NCBI RefSeq assembly: GCF_003001905.1
Contig: NZ_PVNE01000001.1
Span: forward strand, 186,001 to 250,000
DNA from: Planifilum fimeticola
Lineage (GTDB): Bacteria; Bacillota; Bacilli; Thermoactinomycetales; DSM-44946
DNA length: 64,000 bases
Reading direction: 5' to 3'
In this document: positions 37,182 through 45,921 of the stretch, piece after piece
Layout of the letters: every line of letters starts with the position of its first letter
How positions within the stretch are numbered: position 1 is the first letter of the stretch
Notes under the pieces: model-generated
Seen by the model: only the letters and a program-made list of their open reading frames with translations
Told to the model about the DNA's origin: nothing
The model's database searches: none
Program-made: the position numbers and the translations under genes

Positions 37182-37964
37182 ATGACTGCTCTTTACGACC
37201 GGATTGGCCGGGATTATGACGTGACCCGGCAGGCGGATCCCGAGATTGTGCGACGGCTGCGGGTCCATCTCCAGTTGCGGGATGGACGACCGGTCCTGGA
37301 CGTGGGATGCGGGACGGGGAACTATACCATCGCTTTGGCGGAAACCGGGCTGATGATGACGGGCGCCGACGTGTCCCGGGAGATGATCCGGCAGGCGGAG
37401 CGAAAATCGGACCGGGTGAAATGGGTGCAGGCGGATGCCGAAGCTCTGCCCTTTCCGGACGGGACCTTCGACGGGGCGACGATGGTATTGTGTGCGCACC
37501 ACATGCAAAAGATTGGGAAAGTGTTTTCGGAGGTGTGCCGCGTTCTCCGGTCCGGGCGGTTGGTCATCTTCACCTCGTCACCGGAGCAGATGGAACGATA
37601 CTGGCTCCGGGAATACTTCCCTCGGGCCCTGGAGGCGGCCAGCCGGCAGATGCCGCCGGTCTCCCTGTTGACGGCTCGCCTGAAGGAAGCAGGATTTGTG
37701 CGCTGCGAAGCGGAAACCTTCCTCGTGCAGCCCGATCTTCAGGACCTGTTTCTCTACAGCGGCAAACACCGTCCCCATCTTTACCTCGATCCCGCCGTGC
37801 GAGCCGGTATCTCCACCTTTGTCACCCTGGCCGAGGAAGAGGAGATCCGCACCGGATGCGAACGCTTGCGTGCAGATATCAAGAGCGGCCGGATCGACCG
37901 GGTGCGCGAACTATACGCCGGCAACCGGGGGGATTATCTGTTCATCGTCGCGGAAAAGGGATAA
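37182..37964 (+). CDS. SAM-dependent methyltransferase
   Basis: A 260-residue class I methyltransferase. Motif I is VLDVGCGTGNYTIALAE (about 38-54), motif II is TGADVSREMI, and ADAEALPFPDGTFDGA forms the usual post-II/motif IV region. The C-terminal part after residue 150 is not diagnostic. GGAAGGGGAGC stands just before the ATG. It is a stand-alone gene between a terminator-flanked membrane gene and its own terminator. The substrate could be a small molecule or a lipid or quinone, but nothing decides it. Confidence 0.8.
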   Translation: MTALYDRIGRDYDVTRQADPEIVRRLRVHLQLRDGRPVLDVGCGTGNYTIALAETGLMMTGADVSREMIRQAERKSDRVKWVQADAEALPFPDGTFDGATMVLCAHHMQKIGKVFSEVCRVLRSGRLVIFTSSPEQMERYWLREYFPRALEAASRQMPPVSLLTARLKEAGFVRCEAETFLVQPDLQDLFLYSGKHRPHLYLDPAVRAGISTFVTLAEEEEIRTGCERLRADIKSGRIDRVRELYAGNRGDYLFIVAEKG

Positions 37965-37971
37965 AATAACG

Positions 37972-38004
37972 GGATCCCCGGTGAAGGGGAGATCCTGTTT
38001 TTTT
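37972..38004 (+). terminator. Terminator after the methyltransferase gene
   Basis: GGATCCCC pairs imperfectly with GGGGAGATCC and is followed by TGTTTTTTT. Eight bases after the stop. The remaining 38005-38310 holds no gene that I can support: short open frames run through but have no ribosome site or recognisable product. Confidence 0.65.
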
Positions 38005-38310
38005 GCTTGGACGAAAATAGGGATCACAACGGACACTGCAGATTGGTCTTCACAAGGCCGAGTGGATGTGCCGCTTCGTTTCGCCCACTTAACAAAGGAA
38101 CTCGCGGCACAACCCTCTCCGTTCATCGTAAAGGAACTTTCAACGAACTCGGTTGAGGATTGTTTTTTCGTGGCGATTCAACGGTTTATTGATAATGGGA
38201 TTTAACTATTGTGAATGCCCGGGTGGCCCACAAAGGCCGCGATCACTCCTTTCCGGAACGTCAGAATCCCCAGAGGATCAGCAGCTTTCAAATGGAGATG
38301 GGGTTTCCGC

Positions 38311-38347
38311 CAAAAAGAAAAACCGGGCGCTTTCCGGATGCGCCCGG
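38311..38347 (-). terminator. Terminator after mtnN
   Basis: CCGGGCGC (38323-38330) pairs with GCGCCCGG (38340-38347) over a nine-base loop, followed on the minus strand by TTTTTCTTTTT. Confidence 0.8.
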
Positions 38348-38364
38348 TCGGACTGAAAACCTTC

Positions 38365-39084
38365 TTAACTTTTTGGCGCCAACCCCTTTTGCCTAAGTTC
38401 CGCCAGCATGCGACGGACGATTCCGGCGGAGCGGCGGGAGGCCATCTTGGTAAACCGGGTGAAGTTGACGTGAGCGGAATGGTCCGCCCGGTCCGAGATG
38501 GACCGGAGAATGACGAAGGGAACCCGGTTCAGGTGGCAGACGTGGGCGACCGCCGCCCCTTCCATCTCAACGCACACCCCTCCAAAGCGTTCGTGCAACT
38601 TGCGAACCCGCTCCGTATCGGATACGAACTGATCGCCGGAGAGAATCTTCCCCATCATCGTCTTCCCGCCGGAAGCCTTCTCCGACGCTTCCTCCGCCAA
38701 GGCGACGAGATGCGGATCGGCCTGAAAAACGGAGGTTTCCTGAAAGGGAATCTCCCCCGGGGCAAAGCCGAGGGGGCTGGCATCGATATCATGCTGCTGG
38801 CACTCGGTGGAGATCACGATATCGCCGATATCGAGATCCGGGTGAAGGGCGCCTGCCACACCGGTAAAAATGACGGCATCCACCCGGTAGCGATCGATCA
38901 ACACCTGGGTGCTGACCGCCGCGTTCACCTTCCCCACCCCGGATTTGCACAACACCACCGACACGTCCTCCAACCGTCCCCGGTGGTAGTGCGTTCCGGC
39001 GTATTTCTCCTCCGACACCGCCTCCATTTCATCCAACAACAGAGCGATCTCTTCGTCCATCGCTCCGATGAGTCCGATCACCAT
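38365..39084 (-). CDS. mtnN: 5'-methylthioadenosine/SAH nucleosidase
   Basis: Cleaves adenine from methylthioadenosine and S-adenosylhomocysteine. The 239-residue protein has the family start MVIGLIGAMDEEIALLL, with the catalytic Glu of AMDEE, the motif VIFTGVAGALHPDL, VEMEGAAVAHV with the ribose-binding Glu (about residue 173), and RSISDRAD with the catalytic Asp. AAAGGAG lies upstream of the start. It sits 80 bases after ccpA on the same strand and ends with a strong terminator. It differs clearly from the futalosine hydrolase at 4.0 kb. Confidence 0.92.
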   Translation of the reverse strand: MVIGLIGAMDEEIALLLDEMEAVSEEKYAGTHYHRGRLEDVSVVLCKSGVGKVNAAVSTQVLIDRYRVDAVIFTGVAGALHPDLDIGDIVISTECQQHDIDASPLGFAPGEIPFQETSVFQADPHLVALAEEASEKASGGKTMMGKILSGDQFVSDTERVRKLHERFGGVCVEMEGAAVAHVCHLNRVPFVILRSISDRADHSAHVNFTRFTKMASRRSAGIVRRMLAELRQKGLAPKS

Positions 39085-39164
39085 GCGCTTTTCTCTCCTT
39101 TCTACACCGGCGCAAGAAAGCCGGGGAAGGCCCCCTTCTCCGGAAACCGCCGAAAAACAAGGCT

Positions 39165-40193
39165 TCAGTCCATTTCCCTGGTCCGGGTGGACTCCCTGAA
39201 CTCCAGGCGGTGCGGGAGAACCACTTCATGGTCCTCCACCGGCTCATCGTTCATATATTTGGTCAACAGACGCATGGCCACGGCGCCGATATCGTACATC
39301 GGCACGGAAACCGTGCTGAGTTGCGGGCGCACCTGGGACGCCAGGGGAATATTGTCGAAACCGATGATCGAGACATCCTCCGGAACCGATTTCCCCGCAT
39401 CCTGGACGGCGTGAATTGCTGCCACGGCCATTTCATCCCCGGCGACAAAGACGGCCGTCGGCGGAGACTGGGAAGCGAGGAGGCTCTCCATCGCCGAGAT
39501 CCCCGACCGATAGCGGTAATCCCCGATGCGGACCAGATCTTCCCGGAAGGGAAGACCGTGTTTCTCGAGAGCCTCCCGATATCCCTCATACCGGGGATAG
39601 CCGTTGATCGCATCCGTCAGCGGGCCGCCGATCAGGGCGATTTCCCGATGTCCCTCCCGAATCAATGCATCGGTGGCATCAAAGGCGGCCTGCTTCTGGT
39701 CGATCGACACCCAGGGATATTTCCCCTTCCGATCCACCGTGGCCGCCAAAACGACGGGCACAAAGGCCCCGTCGAAAATTTCCCGGTGCTCATCCGTCAC
39801 CTCGCCGCCCAGAAAGAGCAGGCCGTCCACCTGCTTTTCCAAGAGGGTCTCGCTCAACTGCAATTCCTTCTGTTTCTGCTGATCCGAATTGCAGAGAATG
39901 ATGTTGTAGTGGTACATATTGGCAATATCCTCGATCCCCCGCGTCAGCTCCGCGAAGAACGCGCTGGAGATGTCCGGAATCACCACACCCACCGTCGTCG
40001 TCCGCTTGCTGGCCAGCCCGCGGGCGACGGCATTGGGACGGTATCCCAGCCGGCGAATCGCTTCCAACACCTTTTTCCGCGTGGCCGGCTTCACATTGGG
40101 ACTCCCGTTGATGACCCGGGACACGGTGGCCATGGAAACGCCCGCTTCCTCCGCCACGTCATAAATTGTTACCGCTCCGCGTTTTTTTTCCAT
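39165..40193 (-). CDS. ccpA: Catabolite control protein A
   Basis: The LacI-family master regulator of carbon catabolite control in Bacillales. The 342-residue protein begins with the LacI helix-turn-helix ([20 protein letters not shown]) and hinge helix ([20 protein letters not shown]), followed by a periplasmic-binding-type core that docks HPr-Ser-P. AroA is the next gene but one upstream, as in B. subtilis, which supports CcpA over other LacI paralogues. Candidate targets in the window are acsA and hutU. A weak promoter (TTGTGG, 17 bases, TATAGA, minus strand 40258-40286) precedes it. Confidence 0.92.
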   Translation of the reverse strand: MEKKRGAVTIYDVAEEAGVSMATVSRVINGSPNVKPATRKKVLEAIRRLGYRPNAVARGLASKRTTTVGVVIPDISSAFFAELTRGIEDIANMYHYNIILCNSDQQKQKELQLSETLLEKQVDGLLFLGGEVTDEHREIFDGAFVPVVLAATVDRKGKYPWVSIDQKQAAFDATDALIREGHREIALIGGPLTDAINGYPRYEGYREALEKHGLPFREDLVRIGDYRYRSGISAMESLLASQSPPTAVFVAGDEMAVAAIHAVQDAGKSVPEDVSIIGFDNIPLASQVRPQLSTVSVPMYDIGAVAMRLLTKYMNDEPVEDHEVVLPHRLEFRESTRTREMD

Positions 40194-40257
40194 CCTTAAT
40201 ACCCCATCCGTTCGTTTTTCATCTTTCCCTTCATGCCGCGCATATCAGGGTTTCCCT

Positions 40258-40286
40258 TCTATAATATTAAGGTTACATTTCCACAA
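40258..40286 (-). promoter_or_regulatory. Possible ccpA promoter
   Basis: Minus strand TTGTGG (40281-40286), 17-base spacer, TATAGA (40258-40263). The match is moderate. Confidence 0.4.
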
Positions 40287-40343
40287 AATAAAGGGCTTTC
40301 AAATGACAATTTTTAAAAACGCAATAAAGGGAGCCGCCACCCT

Positions 40344-41537
40344 TCACCGATCCGCCCCGGAAGTCGCTCCCGAAGCGGCGGGACCTTCGCTGAGGACGGC
40401 AGGCAGCAGCCCATTGGAGACGCTGGTCCATCCCTCCGGCGCACCCCGGTTGATCCAGACGATCGGCTCATAAGCGGCGAGGCGTTTGAACAGGGGACGG
40501 GCATCCACCAAGCGGGGCTCCATCCCCGGAAGTTCCTTTCCCCTTTGCTGAAACGCTTTGATCAGGCGAATCGCACGGTCCCGGGAAGTGAAAAAGTCCA
40601 CCACCGGAACCCTCGTCTCGAAGTCAAGGAAGGCGGGCTTTCCGTCCGGATCGACGATGACCCAAATCTTCCGCAGTTCGGCCATCCGCCGGATGATCTC
40701 CCTGCTGTTTACCCATCCCTGCCCCCTCTTCACCGCCTGTTCCAACCGCTCGAGACATTCCTTGGTTTCCCGGGATTCCGGGCTGTCCTGCCCCTTCCCC
40801 TGCAGCTCATTCATATGCCGGGGAAGCAGAAGAACCTGCTCCGGAAAGCCGAATTGGAGATAGGGGGCTTTGGCTCCCGCCTGAAGACAGCGGTCAGCGA
40901 TCACGTCCCAGGGATGGAGGACCGGTTCCCCGCCGCAGGAGTCGCACACCTCCCGGGCATCCCGCTCATCGATGTAGGCGGTCACCGTATAGGCCCCATC
41001 CTCCAGCTCGATCAACAACATTTTGTCCCCCCGGGTCGGAACCCATCCCCCGCCCAAACGTCGCCCTTCAACCACCGCATACTCGCGGAAGAGGCGGAGC
41101 ATCTCCTCCCGGTGGATGACCCGCCGCGACGAATCTCCCGGATTGATGACCAAACCGTCAAATCCCGAACGAAAGGCTCTCCGCAGAAGATCCGTCACTT
41201 TCCGCTCCATCAATGTGACGGACTGGTCCACGCGGAGCACCTTTGACAAGTTCGGATCGGTAAAGAGGATCATCCGTTTGCTATTGGGAGACGGCCCCGG
41301 AGAGACCAGAGGCCGTTTCTTGCCGTTCTTCGTCAGCAAATAGGGGGCGTAAAGCTTCGGCACGTGCTGCGCCATGACCCGGAAAAGCCGATCCGGCGGC
41401 CACTTTTCCCGATTGGCCTCATACAAACACCGACGTCCGTCCACTTCAAACCCACCCTTTCGGACCGCAAATGGGAAGGGCGCCAACAACCGATTCCGGC
41501 AACGTGCGACCACGGATGCCCTGCCCTCGAAAACCAT
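40344..41537 (-). CDS. SseB-like protein, unknown function
   Basis: A 397-residue soluble protein without an assigned role. Two segments resemble SseB domains: KRMILFTDPNLSKVLRV with GFDGLVINPGD after it, and VVDFFTSRDRAIRLIKAF. A CDSC pair (about residue 202) could bind metal. The start is doubtful: a perfect -10, TATAAT (41542-41547 minus), ends only four bases before the ATG at 41537 and there is no ribosome site, so transcription would begin inside that codon. Translation may be leaderless or may start at a GTG about 10 codons later. Located between ccpA and aroA, which are adjacent in B. subtilis. Confidence 0.6.
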   Translation of the reverse strand: MVFEGRASVVARCRNRLLAPFPFAVRKGGFEVDGRRCLYEANREKWPPDRLFRVMAQHVPKLYAPYLLTKNGKKRPLVSPGPSPNSKRMILFTDPNLSKVLRVDQSVTLMERKVTDLLRRAFRSGFDGLVINPGDSSRRVIHREEMLRLFREYAVVEGRRLGGGWVPTRGDKMLLIELEDGAYTVTAYIDERDAREVCDSCGGEPVLHPWDVIADRCLQAGAKAPYLQFGFPEQVLLLPRHMNELQGKGQDSPESRETKECLERLEQAVKRGQGWVNSREIIRRMAELRKIWVIVDPDGKPAFLDFETRVPVVDFFTSRDRAIRLIKAFQQRGKELPGMEPRLVDARPLFKRLAAYEPIVWINRGAPEGWTSVSNGLLPAVLSEGPAASGATSGADR

Positions 41538-41739
41538 ATCTATTATAGCAGGAAAAGGGGGAACGGACGATTTCCATCCCCATCAACTTCTTCCAATGAA
41601 AATCCAAAATCCCCGCCCCTTTCCCTCGTGGAGGATCCAGGACGAGGATTTCAGCATCCTGCGATGAATAATGCGGTCCGGGATGTGTTCCGTTGGAGCT
41701 TTCAGCCCGTCTGCCGGCATCCCCGTTTCCGGCGAAGCG

Positions 41740-42858
41740 TCATTTTCCTGAAGAAGCCACGGAAGCCGGATCCTGCGATTCCGACAGCAGTCCCGATTCG
41801 CGGAGGTCGGAGATCAGCTTCTCAAATTGCGGAATATCGATTTGCTGATGCGCATCCGACAGGGCGACGGCGGGCTCGGGGTGAACCTCCACCATGATCC
41901 CGTCGGCGCCGGCCGCCAGCGCCGCCTTGGCCACCGGAAGCAAAATATCCCTCCGACCCGTGGCATGGCTGATATCGACGAACACCGGAAGGTGACTTTC
42001 CTGCTTCAGGAGAGGCACCGCAGAAATGTCCAGGGTGTTCCGCGTCCATTTTTCGTAAGTCCGAATTCCCCGCTCGCAGAGGATGACCTGCCGGTTTCCG
42101 CGGGAGACGATGTACTCCGCCGCAAACAGCAATTCCTCAACGGTCGCCGACATGCCCCGCTTGAGAAACACCGGCGTGCGCACCGAACCCGCCGCCTTCA
42201 GCAGCTCAAAGTTCTGCATGTTGCGGGCTCCGATCTGGATCACGTCCACGTATTTGACGGCCAGCTCCATATCTGCGGGATTCACGATCTCGCTGACCAC
42301 TTTCAGATCGAACTCGTCGGCAACGCGGCGCAAAATGCGCAGCCCTTCTTCACCCAACCCCTGAAAGTCGTAGGGAGATGTCCTCGGTTTGAAAGCGCCG
42401 CCGCGCAGGAGGCGCAGTCCTTGCCGCTTCATCGATTCGGCCACTTTGCGGACTTGCTCTTCCGACTCCACGGAACAGGGGCCGGCCACGACGGTTTTCC
42501 GGTGATTGCCGACGGGTTCGTCCCCCACCATGACCACCGTATCCTGGGGATGATCTTTCCGACTGACGAGCAGGGTCTTTTTGTGATCGTCCTGCTGCAG
42601 TTCGAGGGAAGCCTTGAAGATCTGCTTGAACAGGTGGCGAATTGTCTCGTCATCAAAGGGACCGGTGTTGTGCTTGACCAGCTGTTCCAGCATTTCCCGC
42701 TCCCGGACGGGATCAAATTTCTGAACTCCCTGTTTTTTCTTGATCTCGCCAATCTCCTTGACGATTGCCCCGCGCTTGCTCATCAGGCTGAGCAATTGCA
42801 GGTTGATCTCATCCAACCGGCTTCTCAGTTCATCCAATCGACTCAGGCTCCGGCTCAC
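41740..42858 (-). CDS. aroA: Chorismate mutase-DAHP synthase fusion
   Basis: Bifunctional enzyme of the shikimate pathway, as in B. subtilis AroA (AroG): the N-terminal chorismate mutase (about 1-85; [20 protein letters not shown]) senses prephenate or chorismate and controls the C-terminal DAHP synthase (about 100-365), with [25 protein letters not shown] and [10 protein letters not shown], typical of the Ibeta/KDO8PS type. Length 372. The GTG at 42858 is the start, with GAGAGGAG 4 bases away. A good promoter lies 40 bases upstream. Confidence 0.93.
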   Translation of the reverse strand: MSRSLSRLDELRSRLDEINLQLLSLMSKRGAIVKEIGEIKKKQGVQKFDPVREREMLEQLVKHNTGPFDDETIRHLFKQIFKASLELQQDDHKKTLLVSRKDHPQDTVVMVGDEPVGNHRKTVVAGPCSVESEEQVRKVAESMKRQGLRLLRGGAFKPRTSPYDFQGLGEEGLRILRRVADEFDLKVVSEIVNPADMELAVKYVDVIQIGARNMQNFELLKAAGSVRTPVFLKRGMSATVEELLFAAEYIVSRGNRQVILCERGIRTYEKWTRNTLDISAVPLLKQESHLPVFVDISHATGRRDILLPVAKAALAAGADGIMVEVHPEPAVALSDAHQQIDIPQFEKLISDLRESGLLSESQDPASVASSGK

Positions 42859-42896
42859 TCGGCTCCTCTCCCATCCGCAAAGAAATTTTGACGACT

Positions 42897-42925
42897 ATTA
42901 TAACGGAATCAGTGATTGTTGTCAC
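42897..42925 (-). promoter_or_regulatory. aroA promoter
   Basis: Minus strand GTGACA (42920-42925), 17-base spacer, TATAAT (42897-42902). Confidence 0.65.
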
Positions 42926-42935
42926 CCCTAAAAAC

Positions 42936-43209
42936 AAAAAAAGGGCTTTGCCCAAATCCGATGACCGATGACCCGGCCCCACTTGAACCATCCGGGGGAT
43001 CTCATTTTTTGTTCCGGATCCGCCCCCCGCCTCGGGCTCCCCGTCTTCAATCCCGCCTGCCCTTCGTCTCCGCCCAAGAAAAAAGAGCGGTCAAATGGAC
43101 CACCCGGTTTCAACTGCGCACCTAGGGATGTTCGGCGAGTGCCTTGCCGCCAGAGGGAGTCGAAACGCCAACCGCTCCCGTGCCGTCGGTCTTGTGCGGG
43201 AACCGTCCA
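42936..43209 (-). other. Non-coding spacer with weak terminator
   Basis: Downstream of the anti-sigma gene. A short hairpin, GGGC/GCCC with a three-base loop followed by seven T on the minus strand (about 42938-42955), is a possible weak terminator. The rest is GC-rich and shows no gene or recognisable element. Confidence 0.4.
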
Positions 43210-43959
43210 TCAATGAACCGCCGACAGTTTTTCGAACCACCGGGAAATTTCCTTTTCCTGATCCGGAAAGGTGAAGGTGGTCAGTTTCGGCTCTTTTCCC
43301 AGGGTGATGATGACGGAGGTGGGAAAAGCCGTGTTTCTCAACTGCTCCGCTCCTTGGTCCAATCTGATGCCGACCGTGGACATTAAGGTTTTGAACGTGT
43401 GGTCATCCGGCACCCTGACGAAAACCAGGCGCTTCACCCGGGTGTACCAGGATGAGCCGTCCTCCAGGAAGAACGGAATGGCGCTGGGATAAATCCATGC
43501 CGTATCGGTTCCGGACTCCGGATTGAATTGGTTGGGGCTCACCACGTGGATATAGTCGCTCTGGGGAATGTGCAAAGTCTCCCCCTGGGTTGCGAATACC
43601 ATCACCTTGTGCGTCGCTTCGGGCAATTCTCGGGAAATGTCCGTCTCGCCGCGGTCGACCGCCATTCGCGGTTCGTCGGCAGACCACGGCAACGTTCCAA
43701 AGGGAGCAAGATAGATCAGTACCGCGATCGCCAAACATGCGGCCGCCCTTTTCAGCCAAATCAAAGAAGCGGGAGCGGAACGCATGCGAACATGGGTCCG
43801 TATCTCCTCCAAAGTGTTGACCAGTGCCACCATCTCCTGCAGATTTCGCCTGCAAGCGGCGCAACCGGCCACGTGCTCGCGGAGGCGTTGAACACCTGGT
43901 GCATCCAGTTCCCGATCCACATAGAGCTGTATTAGCCGATCCACATCTCGGCAAGACAT
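43210..43959 (-). CDS. Zinc-finger anti-sigma factor
   Basis: A 249-residue membrane protein with an N-terminal zinc finger of the zf-HC2/ZAS type (His29, Cys33, Cys36 in HVAGCAACRR), one membrane segment (about 70-88) and an extracytoplasmic domain of 160 residues rich in beta-structure. It lies 15 bases after the sigma factor gene, the usual operon for an anti-sigma factor that holds its ECF sigma at the membrane until a signal releases it. The extracytoplasmic domain has no motif I can name, so the signal is unknown. Confidence 0.8.
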   Translation of the reverse strand: MSCRDVDRLIQLYVDRELDAPGVQRLREHVAGCAACRRNLQEMVALVNTLEEIRTHVRMRSAPASLIWLKRAAACLAIAVLIYLAPFGTLPWSADEPRMAVDRGETDISRELPEATHKVMVFATQGETLHIPQSDYIHVVSPNQFNPESGTDTAWIYPSAIPFFLEDGSSWYTRVKRLVFVRVPDDHTFKTLMSTVGIRLDQGAEQLRNTAFPTSVIITLGKEPKLTTFTFPDQEKEISRWFEKLSAVH

Positions 43960-43974
43960 TCCCCGGTCATCTCC

Positions 43975-44523
43975 TCAACCATTCTTGGTCAATCGTTCCT
44001 TCAGCATCTTCCGCGCGCGGAACAGCTGGGTCTTCACCGTTCCCTCGGGAATATCCAGTTGTTCGCTGATCTCCGAATAGGAAAGAGAATGGAAATGACG
44101 TAAAATAATGACACGGCGGTAAATTTCAGGCAAATCGCGAATCTCCTCCTTCACCCGCTCCAGAAGGAGACGGTTTTCCACCTGCTCCTCAACGGATTGG
44201 GTGCCCACCGAGAGAGGAGGTTCTGAATGTATAAACGCGTCTTCCAGCGCTACCAGTTTCAAACTTTTTTTTCGCTTCAGGTCCCGGAACAAGTTGGTCA
44301 TCATCGTTCGGAGCCAGGCCTTCAGCGATTTTTCATAGACATACTTGCTCGACTTCCGGTGAGCCTGCCAAATGGTCTCCTGCGTCAGATCCTTGGCATC
44401 CTCCGAGTTTCCGGTCAACCGATAGGCGATGTGATACAGATATCGCCGGTGCTGTTGAATCCGCTCCATAAATTCATCCGTCACAAACTTTCTACTGTTG
44501 GATACATCCGTTTTGGAACTCAT
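43975..44523 (-). CDS. ECF-type RNA polymerase sigma factor
   Basis: A 182-residue sigma-70 family protein with region 2 (YHIAYRLTGNSEDAKDLTQETIWQAH) and region 4 (IRDLPEIYRRVIILRHFHSLSYSEISEQLDIPEGTVKTQLFRARK) and no region 1.1 or 3, the ECF layout. The ATG at 44523 has a near-perfect AGGAGG 6 bases upstream; the frame beyond it is not credible. It is co-transcribed with the anti-sigma gene. The regulon cannot be predicted from this window. Confidence 0.88.
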   Translation of the reverse strand: MSSKTDVSNSRKFVTDEFMERIQQHRRYLYHIAYRLTGNSEDAKDLTQETIWQAHRKSSKYVYEKSLKAWLRTMMTNLFRDLKRKKSLKLVALEDAFIHSEPPLSVGTQSVEEQVENRLLLERVKEEIRDLPEIYRRVIILRHFHSLSYSEISEQLDIPEGTVKTQLFRARKMLKERLTKNG

Positions 44524-44623
44524 TTGCAACCTCCTGAGTCTGTCGGAAACTTTCGTTGCCGATTGTAATCCAACCCCAGGCCAAAAGGCCACAGCCGGCG
44601 GATAATTTCCATATATTTTCACC

Positions 44624-44980
44624 CTAAGGCTTGTCCGCGACAGCCTCCAACAAATGGTCCCGGGTAATGTTCCAATGGGAAGTATGCCATCTTACGCGGT
44701 CACCCTCGATCAGAAGAACCTGAGGCGACTGGTGTTGCACGCCGAACCGGTCCGCGATCGCATTGGAAACCGCGCGGTGCTCGATCACCAACACCATCGC
44801 CATCTCCAGCGCCGCCGGTTTTTCCCGGGAGAAGGCGCGCACTTCCTCGAAGGCGGAAGCGCTGATGGGACAGGCTGTACTGTGTTTAAACAGCAGCAAT
44901 CGACCCCCGCGTTTCCGCTGATCCCGGAGCAGGTTCTCCAGTTGTTCAACCGACGTGATGGGAAGAATTTCGTCTTCCAT
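44624..44980 (-). CDS. ytxJ: YtxJ-type monothiol redox protein
   Basis: A 118-residue thioredoxin-fold protein with a single active-site Cys in HSTACPISASAFEEV (about residue 37) and a cis-Pro region SPQVLLIEG. This is the YtxJ / bacillithiol system redox-active family, which resembles a bacilliredoxin-like monothiol protein. In B. subtilis ytxJ lies just downstream of aroA on the same side of ccpA, so its presence here supports conserved synteny. The downstream sigma gene is 100 bases away. Confidence 0.82.
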   Translation of the reverse strand: MEDEILPITSVEQLENLLRDQRKRGGRLLLFKHSTACPISASAFEEVRAFSREKPAALEMAMVLVIEHRAVSNAIADRFGVQHQSPQVLLIEGDRVRWHTSHWNITRDHLLEAVADKP

Positions 44981-44998
44981 AGTCCCTTTCCTCTTTCC

Positions 44999-45427
44999 TT
45001 ATGATTGGTTCCCCAGCAATATGACCCCGACGACCACGAGGACAATCCCCGCCAATTTCGTGAAAGTGACCGCCTCTCCGAAAACAAGGACGGAAAAGAA
45101 GAAGGCGATGACCGGAAAACTGCCGACAATGGGCATCACCCGCCCCACTTCCCCGTGCTCCAGCGCCCTGAAGTAGAAATACTGGGCAAACAGGACGCCG
45201 AATACGCCTCCCAGGATGACATAGATCACGGATCGGAGGTCGGTTTTCGAGAAGGCGGCGATGTTCCCGGAGGCCAACAGGAAACCGAGGGTGAACACCG
45301 TGGTGATAAACGCCCGGATAAACAGCGCGACCGTCGGGTCCGTGCGGGCAAGTCCCAACTTCTCAAACAAGGGAGCGATCCCGAAACTGAGGGCCGCCAG
45401 CAGTGCATACAGAATTTCTTTGTTCAT
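44999..45427 (-). CDS. EamA-family small membrane transporter
   Basis: A 142-residue protein with five membrane segments corresponding to one EamA (DMT) repeat; ALLAALSFGIAPLFEKLGLA, FYFRALEHGEVGRVMPIVGSFPV and the final LAGIVLVVVGVILLG are typical. Half-size EamA proteins function as homodimers. GAGGTAG precedes the ATG. It lies 18 bases upstream of ytxJ and probably shares its transcript. Substrate unknown. Confidence 0.8.
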   Translation of the reverse strand: MNKEILYALLAALSFGIAPLFEKLGLARTDPTVALFIRAFITTVFTLGFLLASGNIAAFSKTDLRSVIYVILGGVFGVLFAQYFYFRALEHGEVGRVMPIVGSFPVIAFFFSVLVFGEAVTFTKLAGIVLVVVGVILLGNQS

Positions 45428-45601
45428 ATTCTACCTCATTTGGACCTTTTTGTCCCATGTATATGTGACGTCGCTCCCGATTAGACATGCCGCCGGCCAT
45501 GGATGGCTACATACCCTTTTTCCCGAACGGTCAAACCTGTTTCACACGTTTTTATCCAGTTCCATATAAATAAAAAAACGTCGGAAATGGAGTGGAAAAG
45601 C

Positions 45602-45808
45602 GTGGGCAAAAAGGTTCAAATCGAATTCTCACCCAGTTCCTTCGCCGACTTGGAAAGGCTCAAGGCAGAGACGGAGGCCACCTCCTACGCTCAAGTCCTG
45701 CGTTCCGCTTTGAAGGTGTACAGCTGGTGCGTGTCCCATCAACAGCAGGGAAGAAAGATCAAGGCTTCAAAATCCGGAGAAAACGTGATTTACGAACTGA
45801 TCCTGTGA
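45602..45808 (+). CDS. Ribbon-helix-helix-like protein
   Basis: A 68-residue protein: a beta strand (KVQIEFSPSSFADLERLK) followed by helices (SYAQVLRSALKVYSWCV) and a basic end (GRKIKASKSGENVIYEL). This is the pattern of small CopG/Arc-type DNA-binding proteins. The GTG at 45602 with GGAG 9 bases upstream is preferred; in-frame ATGs at 45587 and 45503 lack good sites. It is a lone gene with no toxin partner beside it, so an antitoxin role is not supported. Confidence 0.55.
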   Translation: MGKKVQIEFSPSSFADLERLKAETEATSYAQVLRSALKVYSWCVSHQQQGRKIKASKSGENVIYELIL

Positions 45809-45835
45809 GCGCGGGCCGGCCTGCTTTTCGGGCAG

Positions 45836-45865
45836 AAAAAACGGTCCGCATCCGCCTGCGCGGAC
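45836..45865 (-). terminator. Terminator after the GH3 hexosaminidase gene
   Basis: GTCCGC (45844-45849) pairs with GCGGAC (45860-45865) over a ten-base loop; the minus strand then reads CGTTTTTT. Confidence 0.7.
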
Positions 45866-45921
45866 GCGGGCCGCAGGATGGCCCCGCACCTTCCGAAGGG
45901 AAGGCGAGCCGGTCGATCCCC

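Noticed and set aside
37696-38205. Plus-strand open frame running from the methyltransferase gene into the spacer
   Set aside because: Starts inside another gene in a different frame, no ribosome site, and the spacer part has no similarity I can recognise.
45602-45808. Antitoxin of a toxin-antitoxin pair
   Set aside because: No partner gene lies on either side; the neighbours are a transporter and a hexosaminidase on the opposite strand.
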